From assembly GCA_020849275.1 (NCBI GenBank), contig JADLGO010000057.1, positions 1-64,000 on the forward strand: DNA of 64,000 nucleotides, given 5' to 3'. Each line of letters opens with the position of its first letter. Positions within the stretch are counted from its first letter, which is position 1. The position numbers and the translations under genes were made by a program. Below are positions 7,951 to 18,499 of this stretch, in pieces. Source of the DNA: Chthonomonadales bacterium. GTDB lineage: Bacteria; Armatimonadota; Chthonomonadetes; Chthonomonadales; CAJBBX01. The notes beneath the pieces were generated by a model. The model ran no database searches. It saw nothing but the letters and a program-made list of their open reading frames with translations, and was not told the DNA's origin.

Positions 7951-9927
7951 GTGCAGCAGACCAACCCCATACTCGGGCTTCCCGCGTGTAACCCTCTCCG
8001 CCGAGCCGGCGTCCAAAGGACGAGCCGCCCATGGCGGGCGCCGCGAACGGCAGTCGCCGTGGCAGGGTTTCTTGCGCTGTGGGCGGCCGGCGCGCACGCC
8101 GCTACCCCGGCCCGGCAGGTGGAGGACGCGATCACGCTCCTCCGGCGCGGCGACAGCCGTGGAGCGGCGCTCGCGGCCCGGCGCAGCCTGGCGGCCGCGC
8201 CGCGGGAACCGCTCCTTAATAACCTGGCGGCGGCCATCCTGTTCTCGACGGGCGATGTGGAAGGCGCCGCTCGACTGTGGTCGGTGGTCCGCGAGGAGCA
8301 GCCCGGCGACGGCCTGGCGGTCTATGGCCTGGGGCTGACGGCCCTGGCGCGCCGCGGAGGGCCCGAGGCGCGCCGCTTGTTCGAGCAGGCGAGCCGCACG
8401 GGTGACCGGGGTGCGTGCCTCCTCGCGCTCCGCTACGCGGAGATGCTGGAGGGAGCGCGCGACGTGGACAGCGTGCTTGGCCTTCCCACGAGCCTGGCGG
8501 CCGGCGCCCATGGCCTCCAGGGCGTGGCGCTATTGAGGCGGGGCGAGGCCGCGCGCGCGATGCCAGAACTCACGGCCGCGCTGGCGGCCATGCCCGGAGA
8601 CCCCTACGCGGAGCCTGGCGGGCCGCTGATGACCTTCCGGCCGGAGGAGCCATTGGCGTTCGGAGGCAGACCGCTCTCGCGGGGCATCTTTGCTGGCGTG
8701 GTGAGTGCCGCGCGCGGACCGGCCGTCAGCGGCACGGTGATGCTCTCGGCCGGCGAAGGCGGCGCGGACACCGGCTACGTCGTGTTTCGCGTCGACGCGG
8801 GTCTGTCGAGCATCATTAACAGCCCGCCCTACCGGATGGCGTGGGACACCGCAAGCGTACCGAACGGCCTGCACCACGTCGAGGTGATCGTCTACGACCG
8901 ACAGGGGCAGGAGATGCGCCGCACCATGCGCGATGTTCGGACCGCCAACGAGCGCGCGCCCGCGCCGCCGCCGGTGCGCGACATGTCCACGGCGCGCGCG
9001 ATGGACGCGCTGTGGAGCGCCCTCGCGCTGTTGCCGAGCCGAGCGAGTGTGTGCGCCGCGGCCTGGCAGACCGCTCGCCAGATCGGCGACACGGCGGGCT
9101 TCGAGCGCCTGGGCCTGGCCCTCGCCGCCCTGGAGCCTGGCTATCCGGGCCTGCGGGAGGCCCTCGTTGGGGCGGCGGTCGGCGGGCCCGCGCTGTGGCG
9201 GGGCGTACCGAACGAACCCGTGGTCGCCCTCACGTTCGATGACGGGCCGAAGCCGGGCATCACCGATCAGCTTCTGGCGGTCCTGGCGCGCGAGGGTATT
9301 GCGGCCACGTTCTTCGTCATCGGACGCCATACGACCGAGTACCCGGACCTGACGCGCCGGATGGCCGAGGCCGGGATGCAGATTGAGAACCACTCGTATA
9401 CGCACGCGAACCTGACGATCCTGCCGCCCGAAGGCGTCGAGCGCGAACTACTCCGAACCCGAGCGTCCGTGATGGCGGCCAGCGGAAAGGCGATGCGTTA
9501 TTTCCGGCCGCCCGGAGGCAACATCAACGGGCTCGTCGCGCAGCGCGCGGCGCACTGGGGCATGACGCCGGTGATGTGGTCGGTGAACGGAGAGGCGATC
9601 GAGAAGGTCGGCGCGGACCGTCTGGCGAGCTTCATCGTGAAACGTGCCATGCCGGGAGCGATCATCCTGCTGCACAATGGGCGGAGCACAACGGTTCAGG
9701 CACTGCCGCGCATCATCCAGGGGCTCCGGCGCCGGGGTTTCGGGTTCGTGACCATCGACCAGCTTGCCGGGCGGCTGCCGGCGCCGGCGCAAGCAGCACC
9801 CGCGGCCGCGCAGCGGACGCGGCGGGCGGACAGGCCCGCGCCGCGGCGCCCAGGGCGCAAGGCGCGGGCAGCCGAGAGCGGTCGGGGCCGCTATCGGGCG
9901 ACGCAGGAGTCGCGGCCGCAGACGTAG
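7951..9927 (+). CDS. Multidomain exported polysaccharide deacetylase (NodB homology)
   Basis: About 658 residues; start uncertain. GTG 7951 has a weak SD (GAGAAG) and lies after the TATAAT at 7881; GTG 7921 is an alternative. The chain has a long basic lead-in and a hydrophobic segment ending A-H-A (export signal), then a TPR-like helical region (A-I-T-L-L-R-R-G-D...), a bacterial Ig/chitobiase-like segment (G-Y-V-V-F-R-V-D ... N-G-L-H-H-V-E-V), another helical stretch, and a C-terminal NodB domain. The NodB motifs are intact: motif 1 T-F-D-D-G-P, motif 2 H-S-Y-T-H, motif 3 R-P-P-G-G, plus a late I-L-L-H-N. The last 60 residues are Pro/Ala/Arg-rich and disordered. It probably N-deacetylates peptidoglycan or an exopolysaccharide. 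It is not HpnK-like and needs no partner from that operon. Confidence 0.8.
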   Translation: MQQTNPILGLPACNPLRRAGVQRTSRPWRAPRTAVAVAGFLALWAAGAHAATPARQVEDAITLLRRGDSRGAALAARRSLAAAPREPLLNNLAAAILFSTGDVEGAARLWSVVREEQPGDGLAVYGLGLTALARRGGPEARRLFEQASRTGDRGACLLALRYAEMLEGARDVDSVLGLPTSLAAGAHGLQGVALLRRGEAARAMPELTAALAAMPGDPYAEPGGPLMTFRPEEPLAFGGRPLSRGIFAGVVSAARGPAVSGTVMLSAGEGGADTGYVVFRVDAGLSSIINSPPYRMAWDTASVPNGLHHVEVIVYDRQGQEMRRTMRDVRTANERAPAPPPVRDMSTARAMDALWSALALLPSRASVCAAAWQTARQIGDTAGFERLGLALAALEPGYPGLREALVGAAVGGPALWRGVPNEPVVALTFDDGPKPGITDQLLAVLAREGIAATFFVIGRHTTEYPDLTRRMAEAGMQIENHSYTHANLTILPPEGVERELLRTRASVMAASGKAMRYFRPPGGNINGLVAQRAAHWGMTPVMWSVNGEAIEKVGADRLASFIVKRAMPGAIILLHNGRSTTVQALPRIIQGLRRRGFGFVTIDQLAGRLPAPAQAAPAAAQRTRRADRPAPRRPGRKARAAESGRGRYRATQESRPQT

Positions 9928-9988
9928 TAAGCTACGACAGCACTTCTTACGGTTGGGAACCTGTGCTGCGTGATTGAGGAGGGTATCG

Positions 9989-11041
9989 ATGCGACGATCA
10001 CTTCGCGGCGTCATGACCGTGGCTCTCGCCGTGCCGTTGACGTGCGCCGCGCTCGCGTCCAACGCCGCGCCGGCGGAGCGCGAGTTGCTGGGTGTCCGAA
10101 TCTGGCGTGACTGGCGCACGGTCCTGTCGAAGCACGGGCAGCCCACGCGCATTGAGGTCGGATCGCCGAGCGTGCAGATGGCGCCGGGCATGTCGGGCGC
10201 TGGCGCCTTCGGCGGCATGCGCGGGCCCGGCCCGATGGGAATGGGCACGGGCCTGATGGGCTCGTCGGGCATGATGAGGCCCGGCCTCACCACGGCGCCC
10301 GGCATCGGGCGTGGCGGCATGGCGCGGCGCGAAGGCGGTCTTCCCGGCATGCCGGGCATGGGCCTGGCGGGTCCCGGCGCGGTCGGAGCGATCGGCCTGG
10401 CCGGTCCCGGAGCCGGCCCCGGCATGATGACCGGCGGCATGGCCGGGTCTTTGCGCCCCGGCCCCATGGGCGGCGGCAGCTCGCTGTACGGCCCGACCAC
10501 CGGGTCTGGCCCCATGATGCCACCGATGCCCGGCATGATGGGCGGCGGCAGCGTCGGCATACTGGGCAAGGCCCAGGGAGATGACGACCGCCCCTCCGGC
10601 ATGATGGCGCTCGGCATGCCCGGCTTCGGCACCCCGACGCTGCTCGGCTCCTCGGGCGCGGGGCCCGGCATGATGCCCGGCTACGGCGGCTCCAACACGC
10701 AGGTTCAAGCAAGCGAGGGCGAGGTGACGTGGGTCTACGAGAAGGGCTCCAGCACCTACCAGTTCCTTTTCAACAAGGACGGTCGGGTCATCCAGATCCA
10801 ATCGTTCGGCTACTCGGACGGCGGCAAGACCTCGCGCGGCATCTCGCTGGGCGATACGCCGGCCCGGGTGTACCGAACCTACGGCTGGCCCGACAGCATT
10901 TCGAAAATGGGCGATACGCTCACCCTCGACTACAGTCAGAAGTCGCACGTCGCCTTTCAGCTCGTCGACCGCCATAACGGCAAGGGGATGCGCGTGGTCG
11001 GCATCACCGTCGCACAGACCGAGCGCGGGGCGGGCGAGTAA
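9989..11041 (+). CDS. Secreted SmpA/OmlA-like protein split by a Met/Gly/Pro-rich insertion
   Basis: 350 residues. ATG 9989 has a strong SD (GAGGAGGG, 9976-9983); an upstream TTG is not needed. Residues 1-27 form a signal peptide. Residues 33-55 (L-L-G-V-R-I-W-R-D-W-R-T-V-L-S-K-H-G-Q-P-T-R) look like the helix-turn of an SmpA/BLIP-like repeat. Its expected beta strands come only at 245-274 (V-T-W-V-Y ... F-L-F-N-K-D-G-R-V). Between them is a low-complexity block (about 58-243) dominated by Gly, Met and Pro (G-M-P-G-M, G-P-M-M, P-G-M-M). A second similar repeat follows at 284-342 (I-S-L-G-D-T-P-A-R-V-Y-R-T-Y-G-W-P-D ... ). Likely an envelope protein; the insertion could bind metal or act as a flexible spacer. 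No function is established. A hairpin terminator follows. Confidence 0.7.
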   Translation: MRRSLRGVMTVALAVPLTCAALASNAAPAERELLGVRIWRDWRTVLSKHGQPTRIEVGSPSVQMAPGMSGAGAFGGMRGPGPMGMGTGLMGSSGMMRPGLTTAPGIGRGGMARREGGLPGMPGMGLAGPGAVGAIGLAGPGAGPGMMTGGMAGSLRPGPMGGGSSLYGPTTGSGPMMPPMPGMMGGGSVGILGKAQGDDDRPSGMMALGMPGFGTPTLLGSSGAGPGMMPGYGGSNTQVQASEGEVTWVYEKGSSTYQFLFNKDGRVIQIQSFGYSDGGKTSRGISLGDTPARVYRTYGWPDSISKMGDTLTLDYSQKSHVAFQLVDRHNGKGMRVVGITVAQTERGAGE

Positions 11042-11072
11042 TCTCGCGCCGGATCCGCGGCAACCGCAGCGA

Positions 11073-11107
11073 AGGAGCCGGTCCGGTGACCGGCTCCTCT
11101 CTCTTTG
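11073..11107 (+). terminator. Intrinsic terminator after the SmpA-like gene
   Basis: 11-bp perfect stem (11073-11083 with 11088-11098), CGGT tetraloop, followed by a pyrimidine-rich CTCTCTTT tract. Confidence 0.85.
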
Positions 11108-11156
11108 CTCCGGCGGCGCCTCGGCGCTCGCCCCGCCCCGGCGGAGTCCGGGCACC

Positions 11157-12986
11157 ATGCAGGCAGACAAGGACGAGATCCGCGCGCGCAACGACATCGT
11201 TGAGGTCCTGGGGGCCTATGTGTCCCTCCGCAAACGCGGGCGCAACTGGCAGGGGCTCTGCCCGTTCCACCAGGAGAAGACCCCGTCCTTCCATGCCGAC
11301 CCCGTCACGCAGACCTTCCGCTGCTTCGGCTGCGGCGCCTCGGGCGACGTATTCACCTTCATCGAGCGCCACGAGAACATGACCTTCGTGGAGGCCGCCG
11401 AGCTCCTGGCGCGCCGGGTCGGCCTGAGCTTCGCCCGCCAGGGCGCGCCCGGCCCACCGCCCGGCGAGCGAGAGCGGCTCTACGACGCGAACGCCCGGGC
11501 CGCCGAGTTCTACCGAGGGGTGCTCGAAAAGGCCGCCGCGCCGCGCGACTACCTGCAGCGCCGCGGACTGGCGAAGGGCACTCTGGAGCGGTTCGCCCTC
11601 GGCTTCGCGCCCGAGGGGTGGACGAGCCTGGTCGGCTTCCTCCGCTCGCGCAAGGTCGACCTGCGCGACGCCGAGAAGGCCGGCCTGCTCCACGTCGGGC
11701 GCACGGGGGAGCACTATGACGCCTTCCGCCAGCGGATCGTGTTCCCGATCCACGATGAGCAGGAGCGCATCGTCGGCTTCGGCGGCCGCGCCATGGGTGA
11801 GGAGCAGCCCAAGTACCTGAACACCGGCGAGACGCCCATCTTCGCCAAGAGCCGCCTGCTCTACGGCCTGCCGTTCGCCCGGCGCAAGGTCGCCGCCGAG
11901 GGACGCAGCCTGCTGATGGAAGGCTACATGGACGTGATCGCGGCGCACCAGGCCGGATTCGGCAGCGCGCTCGCGACGCTGGGAACCTCGCTCACGGAGG
12001 AGCACGCGCGCAAGCTGGCGCGCCTGGCGCCGGTCGTCGTTCTCGTCTACGATGCCGACAACGCCGGCATCAGAGCGACGCTGCGCGCCTCCGAGATCCT
12101 GGAGAAGGAGGGCGCAGAGGTCCGCGTGGTGCGTCTGCCCGAGGGCGACGACCCCGACTCGCTCCTGCGACGGGGCGAGAGCGCGGCCTTCCAGCGCGCC
12201 GTCGACGGCGCGCTCGGCCGCGTGGAGTACCAACTCGAGCGCGTGCTCGCCACCTCGAGCACCGCCGACGACGCCGCCCTCGCCCGGACGCTGCGCAAGA
12301 TCGTGGCGATCCTGGCGACCGTGCCCTCGCGAGCCGAGCGCGACGCGTACATGGAGCGCGTGTGGCGCGTGCACCCGCTGAGCGTGCATGGCCCCGGGGT
12401 CGCCAAGGAGCAACTCCATCGCGACGCCGAGGCCTACGCGGCTGGCGCTCGCGGCGCCGGCCGCCAGCCGGCCCGGCCCGTCCTGCCACCCTCCCAGGCC
12501 GGCGGCGCGCCCCCGACGCCGGCCCACGGCCCGAGCGCGGCGGAGCGCGCCGAGGCACAGATCCTGCGCGCTCTCGCCGAACCGAGGTGGCGCCGCGTCG
12601 CGCTCGGCGCGGCCGCCCCGGACGACATGGTGACGCCGTTCGGACGCGAGCTGATCCAGTTCGTGAGCGCACACGCCGAGGAGCTCGCCATGGACGAGGA
12701 AGGCCTCGTCTCGCTCCTCGACCGCGACGCGGAGCCTGCTTTTTCGCTGGCCGCTCGGGAGCGGCTGCAGGAGTTCGGCATGATCACGCAGAAGGAGCCG
12801 CTGACGCAAGCCCTCATCGAAGGCAGCCTCCGCACGCTCCGTCGACATCGAATGGAAGCCCTGAAATCCGAGCTGGTTCGCTTCCTGAAGGACCAGGGCG
12901 AGCTCACGAGCGCGGACCGCGATCGCGTGGCGGAGCTGAACCGCCTCCTGCGAGAGCTCCAGAGCTCCAGCGGAGCGGCACCTTGA
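11157..12986 (+). CDS. dnaG: DNA primase
   Basis: 609 residues, typical length for DnaG. It synthesises RNA primers at the replication fork and interacts with the replicative helicase through its C-terminus. The N-terminal CHC2 zinc finger is complete (Cys35, His38, Cys56, Cys59 in C-P-F-H ... C-F-G-C). The catalytic core and Toprim domain are visible: [10 protein letters not shown] with the catalytic Glu, then [10 protein letters not shown] with the D-x-D. A Pro/Ala-rich linker near residues 435-465 separates the helicase-binding helical domain. It is followed 44 bp later by rpoD, the conserved dnaG-rpoD arrangement, and preceded by an intrinsic terminator. Confidence 0.97.
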   Translation: MQADKDEIRARNDIVEVLGAYVSLRKRGRNWQGLCPFHQEKTPSFHADPVTQTFRCFGCGASGDVFTFIERHENMTFVEAAELLARRVGLSFARQGAPGPPPGERERLYDANARAAEFYRGVLEKAAAPRDYLQRRGLAKGTLERFALGFAPEGWTSLVGFLRSRKVDLRDAEKAGLLHVGRTGEHYDAFRQRIVFPIHDEQERIVGFGGRAMGEEQPKYLNTGETPIFAKSRLLYGLPFARRKVAAEGRSLLMEGYMDVIAAHQAGFGSALATLGTSLTEEHARKLARLAPVVVLVYDADNAGIRATLRASEILEKEGAEVRVVRLPEGDDPDSLLRRGESAAFQRAVDGALGRVEYQLERVLATSSTADDAALARTLRKIVAILATVPSRAERDAYMERVWRVHPLSVHGPGVAKEQLHRDAEAYAAGARGAGRQPARPVLPPSQAGGAPPTPAHGPSAAERAEAQILRALAEPRWRRVALGAAAPDDMVTPFGRELIQFVSAHAEELAMDEEGLVSLLDRDAEPAFSLAARERLQEFGMITQKEPLTQALIEGSLRTLRRHRMEALKSELVRFLKDQGELTSADRDRVAELNRLLRELQSSSGAAP

Positions 12987-13030
12987 GCCCTCGGGCGCGG
13001 GACCGCGCTTGCGCCGGGAGAGTGAGCGAC

Positions 13031-14146
<1,116 letters not shown>

Positions 14147-14172
14147 CGGCGCGCGCCGTCGGGATCGGAGCG

Positions 14173-14214
14173 TGCGGAAGGCCCCGCTGGTCGCGGCCAG
14201 CGGGGCCTTCCGCA
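14173..14214 (+). terminator. Hairpin terminator after rpoD
   Basis: Perfect 18-bp stem (14173-14190 with 14197-14214) with a 6-nt loop, 27 bp after the rpoD stop. It is symmetrical, so it could also terminate the minus-strand genes that end at 14279. Confidence 0.8.
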
Positions 14215-14278
14215 TGGACTGTCCCCTGCTCTCGCCGGGCTGGCCCGGCCGCCCCTCGCGGCAGCCGGCGAGCCACGG

Positions 14279-14695
14279 CTATCGGCCGTCCGTTCCCCAC
14301 CGCGCGCGGACCATCGCCATCTCTGCCGCCGTAGGCGGGGACTCGGCCCAGCTCACCACGGCCAGGCGCTGTTCCTCCGTGTACCTCCGCTCGCCTCTGG
14401 GCGCGTTCGTATGCCACACGACGGCGCTGTAGAAGCCCACGTAGAGCACGATTCCGAGACGCAGCATCGACGTAACGAACCGCGGCCGACGGCGCCGAGC
14501 CACCTCCAGGACGGCCAGGGGGCAGGCGAGGAGCACCATCTTGGCGGCCACGAAGGGCAGCACGCCGCGATCCAGGAAGTATCCCATCAAGGGGTTGGCC
14601 TCAACGGCCTGCCCCGCCCTAACAAGCCACAGAGTCGACACCAGATCGGCACCGCCGATCAGAACCAGTAGCCAGCTTTCCTTCGCCAGTCGCAT
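14279..14695 (-). CDS. DUF5658 family membrane protein
   Basis: 138 residues starting at ATG 14695, preceded by GGAGGG / CGGAG; a longer in-frame extension lacks coding character. The core D-L-V-S-T-L-W-L ... A-V-E-A-N-P-L-M-G-Y-F-L matches the DUF5658 pattern, with about three hydrophobic segments (residues 9-25, 45-65, 75-100) and a conserved N-P in the first loop. The C-terminal 40 residues are polar (P-R-G-E-R-R-Y-T-E-E-Q-R). Function of the family is unknown. It lies 109 bp downstream of, and co-directional with, the GT4 gene, so they may be co-transcribed. Confidence 0.7.
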   Translation of the reverse strand: MRLAKESWLLVLIGGADLVSTLWLVRAGQAVEANPLMGYFLDRGVLPFVAAKMVLLACPLAVLEVARRRRPRFVTSMLRLGIVLYVGFYSAVVWHTNAPRGERRYTEEQRLAVVSWAESPPTAAEMAMVRARWGTDGR

Positions 14696-14804
14696 CGCGG
14701 CACTCCGACCCTCCGAGTGGTATGCATCGTCACCCGTAGGTTCGGCAGGTTGCGGGCGTTTCTGGAGGGCGCGGAGCGGCCCGGTTCGGTAGGCCCTGGG
14801 CAAC

Positions 14805-15893
14805 TCAGCCGGCGCAGGCCCGGTAGACCTCGGCGGTTCGGCGGATCATGGTCTCGATCGTGAAGCGCGCCTCCACGTCGGCCCGGGCGGCCTCGGCGAG
14901 GCGCTCGCGAGCGGCCACGTCGCCCAGCAGCGAACCGATCGCCGCGGCGAGGTCCGCCGGGTCGCCAGGGGCCACCAGCAGGCCGGTGACACCGTCAATG
15001 ACGGTCTCCGGCAGGCCTCCGGCGCGGCTGGCGACGACGGCCGTGCGCGACGCCATCGCCTCGAGGGCGGCGATCCCCTGGCCCTCGCGGATCGAGGGGA
15101 CGGCCACCACATCGGCCGCCGCAAGCAGCGGTGCCACACAGGGGATCTCGCCGAGGAAGCGGACGGCCCCGCGCGCGCCGCACTCGCCGACCATCGCCTC
15201 CAATCGCCCGCGCTCCGGCCCATCGCCGGCGATCACGACCACGACGCCGGGCCACGCGGCGCGAAGGCGGGCGGCCGCGTGCACCAGGATCTCGAAGCCC
15301 TTCTCCGGCGCCAACCGGCCGACCGCCGCGACGAGCGGTGTGCCGGCGTCCACGCCGGCGGCCGCGCGCCAACCGGCGCCGCCAGGACCGCCCAAGCGGG
15401 CAACGTCGATCCCGTTGGGCACAACGCGGCAGCGCCCAGGCCGGATGCCCAGCGCCGCGCCGCTAATGAGGACCGCCTGCGAGACAGCGATGACAGCGCG
15501 GGCGCGCCCGAGCGCCAGCCGCAGCGCCAGGCGCGGGAGCGGACCAACCCCGGCCGGCGCCAGGTTGTGCAACGTCGCAATGAGCGGGCGCCGTGCGAGC
15601 GCGGAGGCAAGGGCGGCCACCCAGGCGCCGCGCAGGCCGTGCCCGTGCACGAGATCGCACCCCCTGGCGCGCGCGGCGCACTGGCACGCGGCGGCCAGAT
15701 CGCGCACCGGATGAGGGCGGGCGCCGATGCATGCCCTCATGGGCGCCACCGCACCGCAGTCCGGCGGCGCCGGGGCGTCGTCCGGCCAGACGAGGAGCGG
15801 CTCGACGCCTGCGGACGGGAGGCCGGCGCAGAGCCCCTCGAGGTGGCGGCGCATGCCGCCGAGGGCAGGACGGGCGATCTGCAGAACGCGCAT
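14805..15893 (-). CDS. GT4-family glycosyltransferase
   Basis: 362 residues with the GT-B fold of GT4 enzymes. N-terminal Rossmann half: M-R-V-L-Q-I-A-R-P-A-L-G-G-M-R-R-H, with the acceptor-side G-G loop, then D-L-V-H-G-H-G-L. C-terminal donor-binding half: V-P-N-G-I-D, A-V-G-R-L-A-P-E-K-G-F, G-D-G-P-E, and S-I-R-E-G-Q-G-I-A-A-L-E-A-M, an E-x7-E motif. These enzymes use nucleotide-sugars to build surface polysaccharide or glycolipid. No signal or TM is visible. It is divergent from the infB operon, sharing the region with the extended -10 promoter. Acceptor and donor cannot be inferred. Confidence 0.85.
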   Translation of the reverse strand: MRVLQIARPALGGMRRHLEGLCAGLPSAGVEPLLVWPDDAPAPPDCGAVAPMRACIGARPHPVRDLAAACQCAARARGCDLVHGHGLRGAWVAALASALARRPLIATLHNLAPAGVGPLPRLALRLALGRARAVIAVSQAVLISGAALGIRPGRCRVVPNGIDVARLGGPGGAGWRAAAGVDAGTPLVAAVGRLAPEKGFEILVHAAARLRAAWPGVVVVIAGDGPERGRLEAMVGECGARGAVRFLGEIPCVAPLLAAADVVAVPSIREGQGIAALEAMASRTAVVASRAGGLPETVIDGVTGLLVAPGDPADLAAAIGSLLGDVAARERLAEAARADVEARFTIETMIRRTAEVYRACAG

Positions 15894-15929
15894 GGGACTG
15901 CCCGAGAGCGAGGCTGGAGGGCAGGGCGT

Positions 15930-15959
15930 TTGCGGAGCGCCGTGCCCTTGTGCTATAAT
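15930..15959 (+). promoter_or_regulatory. Extended -10 promoter of the infB operon
   Basis: TTGCGG (15930-15935), an 18-bp spacer, and a perfect TATAAT (15954-15959) preceded by TGC at 15951-15953. It is the best-looking promoter in the window. The predicted transcript would start near 15967. Confidence 0.75.
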
Positions 15960-15983
15960 CGGTGTAGCACATTACGTATCCTT

Positions 15984-16014
15984 GAGAGTGGGCCGACTGC
16001 CCACTCTCTTGTTC
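15984..16014 (+). terminator. Hairpin in the infB leader (possible attenuator)
   Basis: Perfect 10-bp stem (15984-15993 with 15999-16008), 5-nt loop, followed by TTGTTCT. It lies only about 17 nt after the predicted start of transcription and about 130 nt before infB. It might terminate early transcripts or be a protein- or RNA-sensing leader element. No known riboswitch fold was recognised. Confidence 0.55.
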
Positions 16015-16145
16015 TGACTCCCGGTCGGGCAGCCGCGGCGGCGTGCCGGCGAGGGCGATGTGGGGCGGCGGGTCCGCCCTCCACGGCCCCGCCCCGGCAC
16101 GGTGGGTCGCAGGGAGAACGCGGATGAAATGAGGTGAGCCTCCAG

Positions 16146-18077
16146 ATGATGGGTATCAGAGTGAGCGAGTTGGCCAGCGAGTTGGGGATGGGCGGAGCCG
16201 AGCTGGTGAGCGCGCTCGGCGACCTGGGCGTGCCGGTGCCGGGTCCGGCGGCCATCGTCGATGCCGATACGGCGCAGGCCATGCGCGAGATGTTCGGCAA
16301 GCAGACCGACGGCGCACGGGTGGTCGAGATGAGTTCCGCCGCCACGGTGAAGGACCTGGCCGACGCGGTGGGCGCGAGCGCCGCCGATGTGCAGAAGAAG
16401 CTGATGGCGATGGGCGTGCTGGCCAGCATCAACCAGCGGCTCGGCGCGGACGTTGCCCGGAAGCTCGCGTCGGCATACGGCGTCCGCCTCCGGCCGAAGC
16501 TGGAGCCAAAAGCCGCCGCCCCGGCTGCTCCCGCCAAGCACAAGGGGCCCGGCGGCGGCCCGCAGTCGCGTCCGCCCGTGGTGACCATCATGGGCCACGT
16601 CGATCACGGCAAAACGACGCTGCTGGACGCCATTCGCCACACCAACGTGGTCGAGGGCGAGTTCGGCGGCATCACGCAGCACATCGGCGCCTACCAGGTC
16701 GACGTCGACTTCGAGGGCGAGAAGCGGCGCATCACCTTCCTGGACACGCCCGGCCACGCGGCCTTCACCGCCATGCGTGCTCGCGGCGCCAGCGTCACCG
16801 ACATCGCCATCCTCGTGGTCGCCGCCGACGACGGCATCATGCCCCAGACGATCGAGGCGATCGACCACGCCCGCGCCGCCGAGGTGCCCATCATCGTCGC
16901 GATCAACAAGATCGACAAGCCCGAGGCAGAGCCGGACCGCGTGAAGACGCAGCTCACCGAGTACAATCTGGTGCCCCGCGAGTACGGCGGTGACATCGAA
17001 TGCGTACCTGTGTCGGCCAAGACCGGCCAGGGCGTGAACGACCTGCTTGAGCACATCGCCTTCCAGGCCGACGTGATGGAGCTCCGCGCCGATCCCTACG
17101 CGCGACCGCGTGGCGTGATCGTGGAGGCGCGCCAGGAGGTCGGTCGCGGACCTGTCGCCACCGTGCTGGTGCAGCAGGGCACGCTGCGAGTCGGTGACGC
17201 CGTCGTGTGCGGGCTCGCCCACGGCCGCGTGCGCGCCATGATGAACGAGCGCGGCGAGCGCCTGAACAAAGCCACACCGGCGATGCCCGTCGAGATCCTG
17301 GGCCTCTCGGTGGTTCCTCAGGCCGGCGACCGTCTCGACGAGGTGAAGGACGAGCGCACCGCCCGGCAATCGGCCGAGCAGCGCGCGCGGACGAGCCGGG
17401 CCAACCGCCTGGCGACGGCCCAGCGCGTCACGCTTGAGGACCTCTACCGCCGCATCCGCGAGGGTGAGACCAAGGAGCTTAACCTGGTCGTCAAGGCCGA
17501 CGTTCAGGGCTCGGTCGAGGCCGTCGTGGGCCAACTCCAGCAGCTCCCGCAGGACGAGGTCGGCGTCCGCGTGATCCACAGCGGCGTCGGGAACATCGGC
17601 GAGAACGACATCATGCTGGCCTCGGCCTCGAGCGCCGTCGTCATCGGGTTCAACGTGCGCGCCGACCAGCCGGCGCAGGCAGCCGCCGAGCGCGAGCATA
17701 TCGAGGTACGCACGTTCCACGTCATCTACGAGCTCACCGAATCGGTCGAGCGCGCCATGAAGGGTATGCTCGAGCCGATCTATGAGGAGATCGCGCTCGG
17801 AAAGGCCGAGGTTCGCGCGACGTTCCGAACCCCGCGCGGGGTCATCATCGCCGGCTGCTACGTCACCGAGGGCAAGATCGTGCGCAACGCCGCGGTCCGA
17901 GTGCGCCGCGGCCGCGATGTGGTCTACACGAGCAAGGTCGATTCGCTCAAGCACCTGAAGGACGATGCCCGCGAGATCGCGCAGGGCTTCGAGTGCGGGA
18001 TCGTGGTGGCCGACTTCGCCGACGTGCAGATCGGCGACGTTCTTGAGGTGTTCGAGCAGCGCCAGGTAGAGCGCTAG
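16146..18077 (+). CDS. infB: Translation initiation factor IF-2
   Basis: About 643 residues; start ATG 16146 with AGGTG 9 nt before it (GTG 16134 and ATG 16149 are alternatives). It is short for IF-2 because the N-terminal region is minimal: two IF2_N-like helical repeats ([19 protein letters not shown]) and a short linker. The GTPase domain has G1 [10 protein letters not shown]2 G-G-I-T-Q-H-I-G, G3 D-T-P-G-H, G4 N-K-I-D and G5 S-A-K. Domains II, III and IV follow, ending G-D-V-L-E-V-F. It delivers initiator tRNA to the 30S subunit. First gene of an infB-ylxP-rbfA-nrnA-truB-ribF cluster; rimP and nusA, usually upstream, are absent here. Confidence 0.96.
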   Translation: MMGIRVSELASELGMGGAELVSALGDLGVPVPGPAAIVDADTAQAMREMFGKQTDGARVVEMSSAATVKDLADAVGASAADVQKKLMAMGVLASINQRLGADVARKLASAYGVRLRPKLEPKAAAPAAPAKHKGPGGGPQSRPPVVTIMGHVDHGKTTLLDAIRHTNVVEGEFGGITQHIGAYQVDVDFEGEKRRITFLDTPGHAAFTAMRARGASVTDIAILVVAADDGIMPQTIEAIDHARAAEVPIIVAINKIDKPEAEPDRVKTQLTEYNLVPREYGGDIECVPVSAKTGQGVNDLLEHIAFQADVMELRADPYARPRGVIVEARQEVGRGPVATVLVQQGTLRVGDAVVCGLAHGRVRAMMNERGERLNKATPAMPVEILGLSVVPQAGDRLDEVKDERTARQSAEQRARTSRANRLATAQRVTLEDLYRRIREGETKELNLVVKADVQGSVEAVVGQLQQLPQDEVGVRVIHSGVGNIGENDIMLASASSAVVIGFNVRADQPAQAAAEREHIEVRTFHVIYELTESVERAMKGMLEPIYEEIALGKAEVRATFRTPRGVIIAGCYVTEGKIVRNAAVRVRRGRDVVYTSKVDSLKHLKDDAREIAQGFECGIVVADFADVQIGDVLEVFEQRQVER

Positions 18078-18146
18078 GGGTGGTCGCCCGCCACCGGCCT
18101 CGCCGGCGACGACTCCGGCCGGCGAGGAGCACACCGCCGCCCCGGG

Positions 18147-18434
18147 ATGCCCATGAGCATCGGTTCGCTGACCGTGGTGCTGCGCCTCCCGGAGGCGCAG
18201 TCGCTCAAGGACAAGCGCCAGGTCGTCAAGAGCCTGATCGAGGTGGTCCGACGGCGCTTCAATGTCGCGGTGGCCGAAGTCGACGATCTCGAGCAGTGGC
18301 GCCGCGCGACGATCGGCATCGTCTGCGTGTCGAACGACGCGGCGCACACCAACCGCATGCTGGATAAGGTGCTGGACTTCATCGAGAGCAACCCCGCCTA
18401 CACGGTCGCGGAGGTGGAGATGGAGATGCTGTAG
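18147..18434 (+). CDS. ylxP: DUF503 family protein (YlxP)
   Basis: 95 residues with the DUF503 pattern: G-S-L-T-V-V-L-R-L-P-E-A-Q-S-L-K-D-K-R, V-V-K-S-L-I, F-N-V-A-V-A-E-V-D-D, W-R-R-A-T-I-G-I-V-C-V-S-N-D, ending V-E-V-E-M-E-M-L. It starts at ATG 18147, with ATG 18153 as a weaker alternative. YlxP proteins sit between infB and rbfA in many bacteria and are linked to ribosome maturation, but the biochemical role is not settled. It lies 69 bp after infB and 65 bp before rbfA. Confidence 0.9.
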   Translation: MPMSIGSLTVVLRLPEAQSLKDKRQVVKSLIEVVRRRFNVAVAEVDDLEQWRRATIGIVCVSNDAAHTNRMLDKVLDFIESNPAYTVAEVEMEML

Positions 18435-18499
18435 CGCGCCGAGCCACGCGGAGCGGCGCGCCCGGCGCCCCGCGCCCTGAAGGGCACAGAAGCGCGACA

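Noticed and set aside
8530-9405. Minus-strand open frame inside the NodB gene
   Set aside because: Arg/His/Gly-rich shadow; the plus-strand NodB motifs and domains are intact over the same bases.
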